Notes under the pieces: model-generated
What the model was told of the DNA's origin: nothing
Seen by the model: the letters and a program-made list of their open reading frames with translations, nothing else
Databases searched by the model: none
From: Bradyrhizobium sp. NAS80.1
GTDB lineage: Bacteria; Pseudomonadota; Alphaproteobacteria; Rhizobiales; Xanthobacteraceae
DNA length: 32,400 nt
Reading direction: 5' to 3'
NCBI RefSeq assembly: GCF_001908205.1
Contig: NZ_LGHL01000145.1
Coordinates: 1 to 32,400, forward strand
Part shown: positions 25,577 through 32,400 of the stretch, one piece after another
How positions within the stretch are numbered: the stretch's first letter is position 1
Layout: the number at the start of each line of letters is the position of its first letter
Made by a program: the position numbers and the translations under genes

Positions 25577-26234
25577 CATTCAGCCGAGCGTCCTTGCGCT
25601 TCTTGCACTTACAGTCGGTCTCGGTCTGCTGGCTTTCGCAGTCGTTACAACGACCGCGTTCTTAAAGGTATCCGTCGTTCTCTTCCTCGTGCGTAACGCG
25701 CTCGGGACCCAGTCCATACCTCCGAACATCGTTCTGTATGGTGCTGCATTGATTCTTACCGTCTTCATTGGTGCTCCAGTGTTTGAGCAGATTTACAACC
25801 GCGTTACCGACCCGCAACTTCACTACCAAACTCTCGATGACTGGGCGACAGCCGCCAAGGAGGGGAGCGAGCCGCTGCGCGCTCACCTGCAAAAGTTCAC
25901 CTCTGAGGAGCAGCGCACGTTTTTCCTCTCTTCCACAGAACATGTCTGGTCAGAGGAGATGCGCGGCAAGGCGACAGCGGATGATTTTGCGATCCTTGTA
26001 CCGTCCTTTCTGATCTCGGAACTTAAGCGTGCCTTTGAAATCGGATTCCTACTCTATCTTCCATTCATCACGATTGATCTGATCGTAACGACGATCTTGA
26101 TGGCCATGGGCATGTCAATGGTGTCGCCCACAATGATATCTGTTCCTTTTAAGCTCTTTCTGTTCGTCACGATCGACGGATGGTCGCGGCTCATGCATGG
26201 GTTGGTCTTAAGTTACGCCACCTCCGGAGGTTAG
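25569..26234 (+). CDS. rhcR: RhcR (SctR), export gate membrane protein
   Basis: A 221-residue FliP/YscR family protein with about four membrane segments: LLALTVGLGLLAFAVVTTTA near the start, VLYGAALILTVFIGAPVFEQ, and two near the C-terminus (IGFLLYLPFITIDLIVTTIL and VPFKLFLFVTIDGW). The family signature FLISELKRAFEIGFLLYLPF is complete. It makes the core of the export gate with RhcS and RhcT. ATG 25569 overlaps the end of rhcQ by eight bases. Confidence 0.96.
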   Translation: MTDIQPSVLALLALTVGLGLLAFAVVTTTAFLKVSVVLFLVRNALGTQSIPPNIVLYGAALILTVFIGAPVFEQIYNRVTDPQLHYQTLDDWATAAKEGSEPLRAHLQKFTSEEQRTFFLSSTEHVWSEEMRGKATADDFAILVPSFLISELKRAFEIGFLLYLPFITIDLIVTTILMAMGMSMVSPTMISVPFKLFLFVTIDGWSRLMHGLVLSYATSGG

Positions 26235-26235
26235 T

Positions 26236-26511
26236 ATGGACGAAGCCAGCATTCTCGCTCATCTGAGCCGATCCCTCGTCCTATTCATGATCTGGGTTTT
26301 GCCACCACTCCTAGCAGCTCTTGTGGCCGGATTGGGTGTTGGCATCATCCAAGCGGCAACGCAGCTCCAGGATCAAACCTTGCCTCTTACCGTGAAACTC
26401 CTCGTCGTCGTCGCCGTGCTCGTTCTATTTTCCCCAGTGCTGAGCGCTCCCCTTATCGAACAAGCCCAGCAGATTTTCGCTGAGTTCCCCGCTCTCACAT
26501 CGAGGTATTAG
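26236..26511 (+). CDS. rhcS: RhcS (SctS), export gate membrane protein
   Basis: A 91-residue FliQ/YscS family protein with two membrane hairpin segments (FMIWVLPPLLAALVAGLGVG and TVKLLVVVAVLVLFSPVL) separated by the conserved polar turn AATQLQDQTLPL. Length matches the family. The start follows the rhcR stop by one base and has a good GGAGG site. A 260-bp gap follows, unusual within this operon. Confidence 0.96.
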   Translation: MDEASILAHLSRSLVLFMIWVLPPLLAALVAGLGVGIIQAATQLQDQTLPLTVKLLVVVAVLVLFSPVLSAPLIEQAQQIFAEFPALTSRY

Positions 26512-26587
26512 TGCGGAATGCGAGGGTAAGTTCTTGGAGAAAAAAACCGCCCATCGGCATCACCGCTGAACGACTAACAGGGAGTTC

Positions 26588-26616
26588 GTAAGCTTATCGA
26601 GCGGTAGCCTCAAGCA
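26588..26616 (+). promoter_or_regulatory. Possible degenerate tts box before rhcT
   Basis: GTAAGCTTATCGAGCGGTAG followed by CCTCAAGCA keeps the AGCTT-x-TCGA part of the tts box but has lost GTCAG and the second AGCT. It lies in the 26512-26771 gap, about 155 bp before rhcT, on the same strand. It could be a weak internal promoter or chance. Confidence 0.35.
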
Positions 26617-26771
26617 TTAGAGTATGAGGAAAGTTGGCGCAGGACCGCGGTCCGGCCGGTGCTCTCGTAAAGGGCTACGGCGCCGCCGATCGTCTCCGGC
26701 CTTGTCACGTCAAACGTCATGGCGCAGCGAGCGGAGCTGCTTGGATTGGCTGAAGCGTACTAGCACCTCAA

Positions 26772-27587
26772 ATGAATGGCTTGTCACCTACCGAGACACT
26801 AACTTTAATCCAGACAGCGCTCGAGTTCGTCGTTGCAGCCGGCCTTGGTGCGGCCCGGGCCCTTGGCATTATGTTGGTGCTTCCCGTATTTACGCGTCCG
26901 CACATTAGCGGGATGATCCGCGCGAGCTTGACGATCGTGATTGGACTGCCATGCCTTGCGCACATAAAGGCCGGCCTGCAAACGCTAGATCCGGCCACCC
27001 GTATGATCGCCGTCGCTCTCCTCGGTCTCAAGGAGATATTTATCGGCCTGCTTTTCGGGATGTTACTGAGTATACCCTTATGGAGCATACAGGCAGTTGG
27101 CGAGATCATCGACAGCCAGCGAGGTGTTTCGAACCAGCTCGACGATCCTGCGACACGCAGCCAAGCCTCGGCCACCGGTCTTTTTCTTGGCACTGCTGCG
27201 GTTACAATTTTCGTTCTCTCCGGAGGTCTGCAGACGATGGTCAAATGCCTCTATGGCAGCTATCTGATCTGGCCTGTGTATCGGCTACTACCTTCACTGA
27301 GCCTCCAAGGCGCAATGGAATTTGTAGCGGTTCTCGATCATATCATGCACACGACCCTGCTGGTCTCGGGACCCGTGCTGGCTCCGCTGCTCCTGATTGA
27401 GGTATCTCTCCTATTGCTCGGGCGCTTTGCCCCGCAGATCAAGCTGAACGATCTCTCCGCCATCATAAAGAATATCGCCTTTGGCGTCGTCATGGTCAGC
27501 TACGCCGTCTTCCTCATTGAATATATGGAAGCGGAGATTATCCAGTTCTACGGCGTGCTGGAGTGGCTCGAGAAATTCTTCAAATGA
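26772..27587 (+). CDS. rhcT: RhcT (SctT), export gate membrane protein
   Basis: A 271-residue FliR/YscT family protein with about six membrane segments and the family loop EIIDSQRGVSNQLDDPATRSQ. It completes the RhcR-S-T export gate. ATG 26772 follows a long gap rather than overlapping rhcS; no strong ribosome site is present. Its stop overlaps the rhcU start by four bases (ATGA). Confidence 0.95.
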   Translation: MNGLSPTETLTLIQTALEFVVAAGLGAARALGIMLVLPVFTRPHISGMIRASLTIVIGLPCLAHIKAGLQTLDPATRMIAVALLGLKEIFIGLLFGMLLSIPLWSIQAVGEIIDSQRGVSNQLDDPATRSQASATGLFLGTAAVTIFVLSGGLQTMVKCLYGSYLIWPVYRLLPSLSLQGAMEFVAVLDHIMHTTLLVSGPVLAPLLLIEVSLLLLGRFAPQIKLNDLSAIIKNIAFGVVMVSYAVFLIEYMEAEIIQFYGVLEWLEKFFK

Positions 27588-28621
27588 ACGACTCGGGCGA
27601 AGAGAAGAAGCTTCCGCCAACTCCTAAGAAGCTACGTCAGGCGCGCAAGAAAGGACAGGTCCCGCGCAGCGCTGACTTTGTGAGCGCGCTCAGCATCTGC
27701 GCGGGGTTCAGCTGCCTATGCCTCAAAGCGGGCGCGATCGAAGTCGCATGGCATGAAGGGGTGCAGCTCGTCGACAAGTTGCAGGGGCAGCCATTCAATA
27801 GCGCGGTTCAGCAGGCATTGGTCGGGTTGATCGAACTTTCGATGATCAGCGTTGCCCCAATCATCGGAGCGGCCGTGGGTGCTGGCATCCTCGCCAGTTT
27901 CTTGGCGACTGGTGGGCTGACGTTCTCGGTGGAGCCGCTGAAACCAAGCCTTGAAAAATTGGATCCTATCAAAGGGCTGAAACGGCTTTTCTCTCAGAGA
28001 TCGCTTGTCGAGCTTGGTAAGTCGCTGATCAAGGTGTTCGTTCTCGGCGTAACTCTTTTTTTCACCGCAACCGCGAGTTGGAAGGCACTGGTATACTTGC
28101 CTATCTGCGGTTTGGGTTGTTTTGGTTTTGTCTTCAAAGCGTTCAAATTCGTGATCGAGATCGCTGCCGGTGCCTTTCTGATCGGCGGCTTGACCGATCT
28201 GCTAATTCAGCGCTGGTTATTTACGCGTGACATGCGCATGACACACAGCGAAGCAAAGCGCGAAACTAAGGAACAGGAAGGCAATCCGCAGATAAGGGGT
28301 GAACACCGTCGGCTCCGTCGCGAGTCGGTGAACGAGGCGCCGCTCGGCATCCAGCGCGCCACATTAATACTGACAGGCCCGGCGGCATTGATCGGGCTGC
28401 GCTACATTCGTGGGGAGACCGGAGTTCCGGTATTGGTGTGCCGCGGCGAGGGTGAATCTGCGTCGCGGTTGCTTGATCAGGCGCGGGCGTTGCATCTGAG
28501 CGTTATCCAGGACCCCGTTTTAACGCGGCAGCTGGTCCGAAAGGCTACGATGGGGAAGGCCGTGCCGATGGAGTGTTTTGAGAGAGTTGCTCGGGCGGTC
28601 TTTGCCGGAGGCCTGGCCTAG
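27584..28621 (+). CDS. rhcU: RhcU (SctU), substrate-specificity switch, without NPTH motif
   Basis: A 345-residue FlhB/YscU family protein. The N-terminus EKKLPPTPKKLRQARKKGQV is the family signature, followed by four membrane segments, the linker with KEQEGNPQIRGEHRRLRRES and a C-terminal cytosolic domain. The family normally cuts itself between Asn and Pro in NPTH and so changes from needle to effector export. Here the aligned residues 264-267 are TGPA (LILTGPAALIGLRYIRGETG), with the frame and flanks intact. The protein therefore lacks the Asn nucleophile. It is the last gene of the plus-strand operon and runs towards the convergent CpaD-like gene. No clear terminator is seen. Confidence 0.94.
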   Translation: MNDSGEEKKLPPTPKKLRQARKKGQVPRSADFVSALSICAGFSCLCLKAGAIEVAWHEGVQLVDKLQGQPFNSAVQQALVGLIELSMISVAPIIGAAVGAGILASFLATGGLTFSVEPLKPSLEKLDPIKGLKRLFSQRSLVELGKSLIKVFVLGVTLFFTATASWKALVYLPICGLGCFGFVFKAFKFVIEIAAGAFLIGGLTDLLIQRWLFTRDMRMTHSEAKRETKEQEGNPQIRGEHRRLRRESVNEAPLGIQRATLILTGPAALIGLRYIRGETGVPVLVCRGEGESASRLLDQARALHLSVIQDPVLTRQLVRKATMGKAVPMECFERVARAVFAGGLA

Positions 28622-28819
28622 CTTCGCGCAAAGTCGATGCGCTCGGGCCGTTTCAGTCAAGACAAGACCCAAATCACTGGTCTGGCTTGCACGCGGCGCG
28701 ATCTGAAACTAACACGAGGAAACGGTGGCTGCTGTGGCGGCTCATCCGTTTAGCGCAAGATTATCGGAATCGCGACGGCGTCACCTGATGCTCATTCTAA
28801 CCTCGGGGCACGAGCCCGC

Positions 28820-29452
28820 TCATTGGGCTTCTGGCGAAACCCTGGTGTGATTGTCATCTTCCGAGTTGCTCTTGTTGCCCGGCGTGAGGCTTCCGCGTGC
28901 GGTAAGGGGAGCTACCGCACGATCACCGCCGGTTGGCATGACAGCTTTATTCTCCAACAAGTCGCCGGGATCGTTGAGCATGACTCCAAGGTTACTCCGG
29001 GTAGAGCAGCCAAGCGTTGGATTAAAAGAATTGTCGTCCACTGAAGGGCCGACGATTGAAAAGGATGGACAGAGCGGAGGATGTGCTTCGTAGATGATTG
29101 CCTCGACTCGGACGCCGAAATGGGAAGGCAGACCTACCGGCGAAGCTGATAGGCGAATATTATAAGGGGGAACGCCCATCGCGCGGGCCTCATGGGCCAC
29201 TTCAGCAACGAGCCGAGGTGAGCCACTGACGTCCATATGGAGTGCATCCCGCCGACCTCGGCTGGCGTTCGCAACGAAATCCCGCAGACCATACCTCTCG
29301 GCCCGACGAAGCCTCTGTAGTACCAAGACACTGGTCTTCTGCTCCACCTGGATCGCTTGCTCAGTCCGCCCAGAATAGATCGCAGCATCATGAGTGCATC
29401 CGCCTACGGTTGTCGCAATAGCGATCAGGTGGCCCAGGTTTCGCAAGCTCAT
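28820..29452 (-). CDS. CpaD-like lipoprotein (Y4xK-like)
   Basis: A 210-residue protein with a short lipoprotein signal (lipobox TVGGC, Cys19). The central part resembles CpaD of Tad/Cpa pili: LRDFVANASRGRRDALHMDV, ARAMGVPPYNIRL and CPSFSIVGPSVDDNSFNPTLGCST, including the two Cys seen in that family. CpaD proteins are outer-membrane lipoproteins that work with the CpaC secretin. The gene follows rhcC2 with a four-base overlap, the order of NGR234 y4xI (ttsI), y4xJ (rhcC2), y4xK. It probably helps place or stabilise the T3SS secretin; this role is inferred. Confidence 0.8.
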   Translation of the reverse strand: MSLRNLGHLIAIATTVGGCTHDAAIYSGRTEQAIQVEQKTSVLVLQRLRRAERYGLRDFVANASRGRRDALHMDVSGSPRLVAEVAHEARAMGVPPYNIRLSASPVGLPSHFGVRVEAIIYEAHPPLCPSFSIVGPSVDDNSFNPTLGCSTRSNLGVMLNDPGDLLENKAVMPTGGDRAVAPLTARGSLTPGNKSNSEDDNHTRVSPEAQ

Positions 29453-30909
29453 TCGCGATCCTCATTTGATAATAAAGCCGGCTCCGCCACTCGCGCCTGG
29501 TTCGGTGCGGAGAGGGTGCGGCCTCGCGGCGGACTTGCCAACGTATTCGTCAAAGTGCGCCCCGCGTCTGAGGGCGGTCGGATCCGGTCAGTCGGCGCGC
29601 TTATCTTGCCCGCTGACGATGCTGGCCTTACGATGTAGGGGGTAACAATGATGACGAGCTCCGTCTCCTGCTTCTGAAAGGAGGAGGACCGAAACAGCGC
29701 ACCCAGGATCGGGACATCGCCTAGCCCAGGAAACGTGCTGATGTCGGTGTTGAAATTGCGCCTGATCAGTCCTCCGATTGCAAAGCTTTGACCGCTGGCA
29801 AGCTCGACGACAGTACTGGCACGTCGTGTGGAGAGACCTGGCAGAGACATTCCGTTGATGCTGACTTCACCTTCTTTCGATAACTCGCTGACTTCAGGCT
29901 TCACCCGGATATTGATCTGATTGTTGCTGAGAACAGTCGGAACGAACTCGAGGCTGATTCCGAATTGACGGAATTGAACCGAGACTTGCCGATTGTCCTG
30001 CATGACCGGAATTGGAAATTCGCCGCCTGCCAGGAAACTTGCTGGTTCGCCGGACATCGCGGTAAGATTTGGTTCCGCCAGTACTGACGCGAGGTGCTCG
30101 TTGGCGAGTGCGTCAAGAACAGCACTGACGTTCAGACTGCCAACGCCAAATCCGATACTTGCCGTGCCGCCGCCCTGACTCGCACCGGAACCGCCAGGTT
30201 TGCCACTGCTAAATCCGAAAACGACCGCGCCGTTTTGACCCGATGCAGAGAGGCTGAGACCAAGCTCCTTCATGGCGCTGCGCGAGACCTCGGCCACGCG
30301 CACGCTCAGATTAACCTGTAATGATCCGGCCACCTGAACCTTATTGACGACCAGCGCGCCCGCACCCAGAAACTGCTCGGTCATCTTCTTGGCGCGCTCG
30401 ACGACGTCGGCACTGGGCGCTGTCCCGCTAAGAATAGCGCCGCGCGGCGTATAGGTGACTTGGATCGCATAGTCTCCGAGCTCGGCCTTCAGCGCGGCAC
30501 GCAGATCCTCGACAGGTTGGGTGACGACAACACGAAACTCGGCTAATGCCTCTCCATTGTCGTTCAATGCGAACAGACTGGTCCGTCCCGGCGTTTTTCC
30601 AAAGACGAAGATGGTCGTGTTCGACGGCGCCTGGTAGTCGGCTATCGTCGGGTCGGCAACAAATATGCTGGCCGCGGGCGCCGGAAGATGAACGGTCTTG
30701 CCCTGAGAGGAGGAAAGATTCAAGGTTCCGTTAAGGCTGTCAGCCGTCGCGCGGGGCGCCCCCTGACTAGCATCCCGCCTTATCTGAGCGGCGGCGGTGA
30801 GGGGACATACGAGAGCGACCGTACAAAGGGCATACAGAAGATACGGCAAAATGGCAGACGTGACGGCGCTCGGCCGTGTTCTGCTACAAGGATCAAGCGT
30901 GGACTTCAA
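29449..30909 (-). CDS. rhcC2: RhcC2, secretin part of the T3SS outer-membrane channel
   Basis: A 486-residue protein: signal peptide (YLLYALCTVALVCPLTAAAQ), then a pilus-secretin N-terminal domain (VHLPAPAASIFVADPTIADY and the TPGRTSLFALNDNGE turn), a BON-like domain (about residues 140-195), and a C-terminal secretin domain (LANEHLASVLAEPNLTAMSG; GLIRRNFNTDISTFPGLGDV; TELVIIVTPYIVRP). This domain order is that of Tad/Cpa pilus secretins (CpaC/RcpA), not of Ysc-type SctC, and fits the published view that rhizobial T3SS took its secretin from Tad pili. RhcC1 supplies an N0-type domain. The start is TTG 30909, overlapping the ttsI stop (TTGA); coupling replaces a ribosome site. Confidence 0.93.
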   Translation of the reverse strand: MKSTLDPCSRTRPSAVTSAILPYLLYALCTVALVCPLTAAAQIRRDASQGAPRATADSLNGTLNLSSSQGKTVHLPAPAASIFVADPTIADYQAPSNTTIFVFGKTPGRTSLFALNDNGEALAEFRVVVTQPVEDLRAALKAELGDYAIQVTYTPRGAILSGTAPSADVVERAKKMTEQFLGAGALVVNKVQVAGSLQVNLSVRVAEVSRSAMKELGLSLSASGQNGAVVFGFSSGKPGGSGASQGGGTASIGFGVGSLNVSAVLDALANEHLASVLAEPNLTAMSGEPASFLAGGEFPIPVMQDNRQVSVQFRQFGISLEFVPTVLSNNQINIRVKPEVSELSKEGEVSINGMSLPGLSTRRASTVVELASGQSFAIGGLIRRNFNTDISTFPGLGDVPILGALFRSSSFQKQETELVIIVTPYIVRPASSAGKISAPTDRIRPPSDAGRTLTNTLASPPRGRTLSAPNQARVAEPALLSNEDRE

Positions 30910-31622
30910 GGGAGCTTCGTTTTCAAGTTTGATCGGCTAGGCAGCGGATCGCTCTTCAGTTCAAGCGCGTAGCCGACGCCGCGCGCGGTTTTGACCCGTA
31001 GCGTCGCGCCCGACTTGCTCAAATGTGTGCGCAAGCGATAGATCGCGACTTCTAAGGCATTGGTCGAGACTTCGTCGTCAAACGCATAGAGGCCTTCCTC
31101 CAGTGACGCTCGCGGCACGGTGCGGCCTGCTCGGCTGAGCAGATGTTCAAGAATACAGACTTCGCGGCGCGCAATTCTTAAAGGGCTACCGCCAACTGAG
31201 ACTTGCCGGCCGATCGGATCGAAATTTAGGTTGCCGAAGGTAACGACAGGTGCCGTCATTTGCATCGATCGTCGCAAGATGGCGCGCATGCGAGCAACGA
31301 GCTCATCGAGAGACACCGGCTTAGGCAGGAAATCGTCGGCACCACCATTGAATATCGCAATCCGGGTGCCGAGATCGTTGAGGCTGCTCATCATCATGGC
31401 GGGCATCGAACATCCTTCGCGTCTCAACTGTTTCAGCCAGTCCAACCCATTTCCATCCGGCAGAACCAATTCGAGCAAGAGAATGTGATAGCTGGCGCAA
31501 CCTATCGCGGTCTCCGCTTCGTCAAGGGTGTGGATTACGTCAACTGCAAAACCGCGAACCAACAGCGTTTCCTTGGCGGCTCGCACAAAGGCCGCATCGC
31601 GATCTACCAGGAGAATTCGCAT
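30906..31622 (-). CDS. ttsI: TtsI, transcriptional activator of the T3SS
   Basis: A 238-residue OmpR/PhoB-type response regulator: receiver domain (residues 1-115, acidic pocket Asp7/Asp9, Lys of FLPKPVS) and C-terminal winged helix (about 125-222, with RREVCILEHLLSRAG, EVSTNALEVAIYRLRTHL and TARGVGYAL). The phospho-acceptor Asp is Glu51 in LLLELVLPDGNG, a change known in TtsI that makes kinase activation unnecessary. TtsI binds tts boxes, of which four good ones are present here. It is the first gene of an operon with rhcC2 and the CpaD-like gene and lies behind a nod box, so NodD and plant flavonoids should control it. Confidence 0.95.
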   Translation of the reverse strand: MRILLVDRDAAFVRAAKETLLVRGFAVDVIHTLDEAETAIGCASYHILLLELVLPDGNGLDWLKQLRREGCSMPAMMMSSLNDLGTRIAIFNGGADDFLPKPVSLDELVARMRAILRRSMQMTAPVVTFGNLNFDPIGRQVSVGGSPLRIARREVCILEHLLSRAGRTVPRASLEEGLYAFDDEVSTNALEVAIYRLRTHLSKSGATLRVKTARGVGYALELKSDPLPSRSNLKTKLP

Positions 31623-31807
31623 TCATCGCCTATCGTACGACTGCGCCAAGACCTGAGCGCATTACGATCGACAACGAACTCCGGTGAAACCACCACGTGC
31701 TCGAGCAGGTCGGGTTGGCGAGCAGCTGACTGAAGGGAGAATCGAATCGCACGAGCTCCTGATTGCTCCTTCTAGAGAACGGTGATGACTTATGGGGCTT
31801 CAGGTAA

Positions 31808-31854
31808 GATCGGCAAAATCCATTGTTTTTATGATAGGTATCCAACTTGCGAAT
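31808..31854 (-). promoter_or_regulatory. nod box upstream of ttsI
   Basis: A 47-bp minus-strand element matching the NodD box layout: a GGATA block, 10 bases to AAACAATGG, then ATTTTGCCGATC (consensus AAACAATC-R-ATTTTACCAATC). The distances between blocks agree exactly with the consensus. It is about 185 bp upstream of the ttsI start, as in other rhizobia. Weaker matches lie in the distal half. Confidence 0.82.
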
Positions 31855-32092
31855 GGCTCGTAGCGCGATGCACTGAGTAGGCGTGCAGGATGAGGATCAC
31901 CGAACAACCGCGGCTTCGGCGCAAGTCGATGACGTCAAGCAATGGATTCCCGTCCATCACAAGCAATACCAAATGGAGAGGTAGCAACGCTCCGATGCTT
32001 CAGTGTGAAGCGTCGGATAACAGAACCTCGAGCATCGTCGCTGATGCGCTAGTTGGGGGCCGCAGCCCGAATCGTGCGTCCGAGGTCTGCGG

Positions 32093-32400
32093 CTATGGAC
32101 TCAGGCCGTCTTGTTGGATCACTGGTTCGGGCCTCTCGTCCGCGTTCCACATCGGCCAGATCGGGGAGCCGCAGTAATCGAATCGCCGGCGCAGGGCGAT
32201 AGCCGTGAGGTCGGAGGCGCACATCGTCGGCCCCAATCTCCAGGCCACAATGTCGCGCGAGAAGTCGTCGAGCACGGTCGACAGATAATACCAGCCCCAG
32301 CCGGTGATCTTGAGGTAGGTGAAGTCGGTCTGCCAAAGCTGATTGATGGCGGTGGTCTTGTCCTTGAACTCGTCCGCGGCCTTGATCACCACATAGGCCG
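32093..32400 (-). pseudogene. IS3-family transposase fragment, runs off window
   Basis: The minus-strand frame is open from the right edge and encodes part of an integrase-core (rve) transposase: KAADEFKDKTTAINQLWQTD then FTYLKITGWGWYYLSTVLDD and FSRDIVAWRL, with the first catalytic Asp of WQTDFT and the next of LDDFSR. After that (about 32235 downwards) the family text stops and the frame ends at 32093 with unrelated residues, so the 3' part is missing. The IS3 orfB type is most likely. It marks the edge of the T3SS block. Confidence 0.72.

Noticed and set aside
1..32400. CRISPR arrays, tRNA or rRNA genes
   Set aside because: I saw no spaced direct repeats of that type and no tRNA or rRNA signature on either strand.

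Overview
This window reads as part of a Bradyrhizobium-type symbiosis island. The main evidence is a complete rhizobial type III secretion system (T3SS) of the rhc/nop/nol kind, with the secretin split into two genes, a TtsI regulator behind a nod box, several tts boxes, and many broken insertion sequences. The DNA is GC-rich. No tool or database was used; gene names come from recognising protein motifs and gene order.

Layout. 1-1409: 3' part of a repeat-rich, probably secreted protein. 1410-4020: IS and transposase debris and sequence without clear genes, ending in a candidate NifA/sigma-54 promoter. 4249-7007: a two-gene operon for a periplasmic M16 peptidase pair, followed by a Bradyrhizobium-style palindrome. 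7272-8222: an IS630-type element with a transposase in pieces. 8223-9034: no convincing gene, but strong inverted repeats. 9035-10141: tts box, nopP effector and intrinsic terminator. 10142-10784: nothing convincing.

10785-19785 (minus strand): from right to left rhcC1; then nopX behind its own tts box; then a tts box followed by nopC, nopA, sctD (FHA), a candidate sctX, a candidate sctY, rhcV and a TPR lipoprotein. 19881-28621 (plus strand): tts box, nopB, rhcJ, nolU, nolV, rhcN, sctO, rhcQ, rhcR, rhcS, a 260-bp gap, rhcT, rhcU. 28820-31622 (minus strand): ttsI, rhcC2 and a CpaD-like lipoprotein, with four-base overlaps and a 47-bp nod box upstream of ttsI. 32093-32400: an IS3-type transposase fragment running off the window.

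How it works together: NodD with a flavonoid should act at the nod box to make TtsI. TtsI, which carries Glu instead of the phospho-acceptor Asp, then activates the tts boxes in front of nopP, nopC-nopA, nopX and nopB-rhcJ. The products build the export gate (RhcR/S/T/U/V), ATPase complex (RhcN, NolV, SctO, RhcQ, NolU), inner rings (SctD, RhcJ), secretin (RhcC1 plus RhcC2), rod/needle (NopB, NopA) and translocator (NopX). No needle-length ruler (SctP) or gatekeeper (SctW) was recognised.

Most notable points: nopX and rhcN are each broken by one extra base in a run of exactly eight G (+ strand); RhcU has TGPA where NPTH autocleavage is expected; rhcV is preceded by genes that look like SctX and SctY; the secretin RhcC2 and its neighbour look like Tad/Cpa pilus parts; and the M16 operon has two perfect NifA sites.
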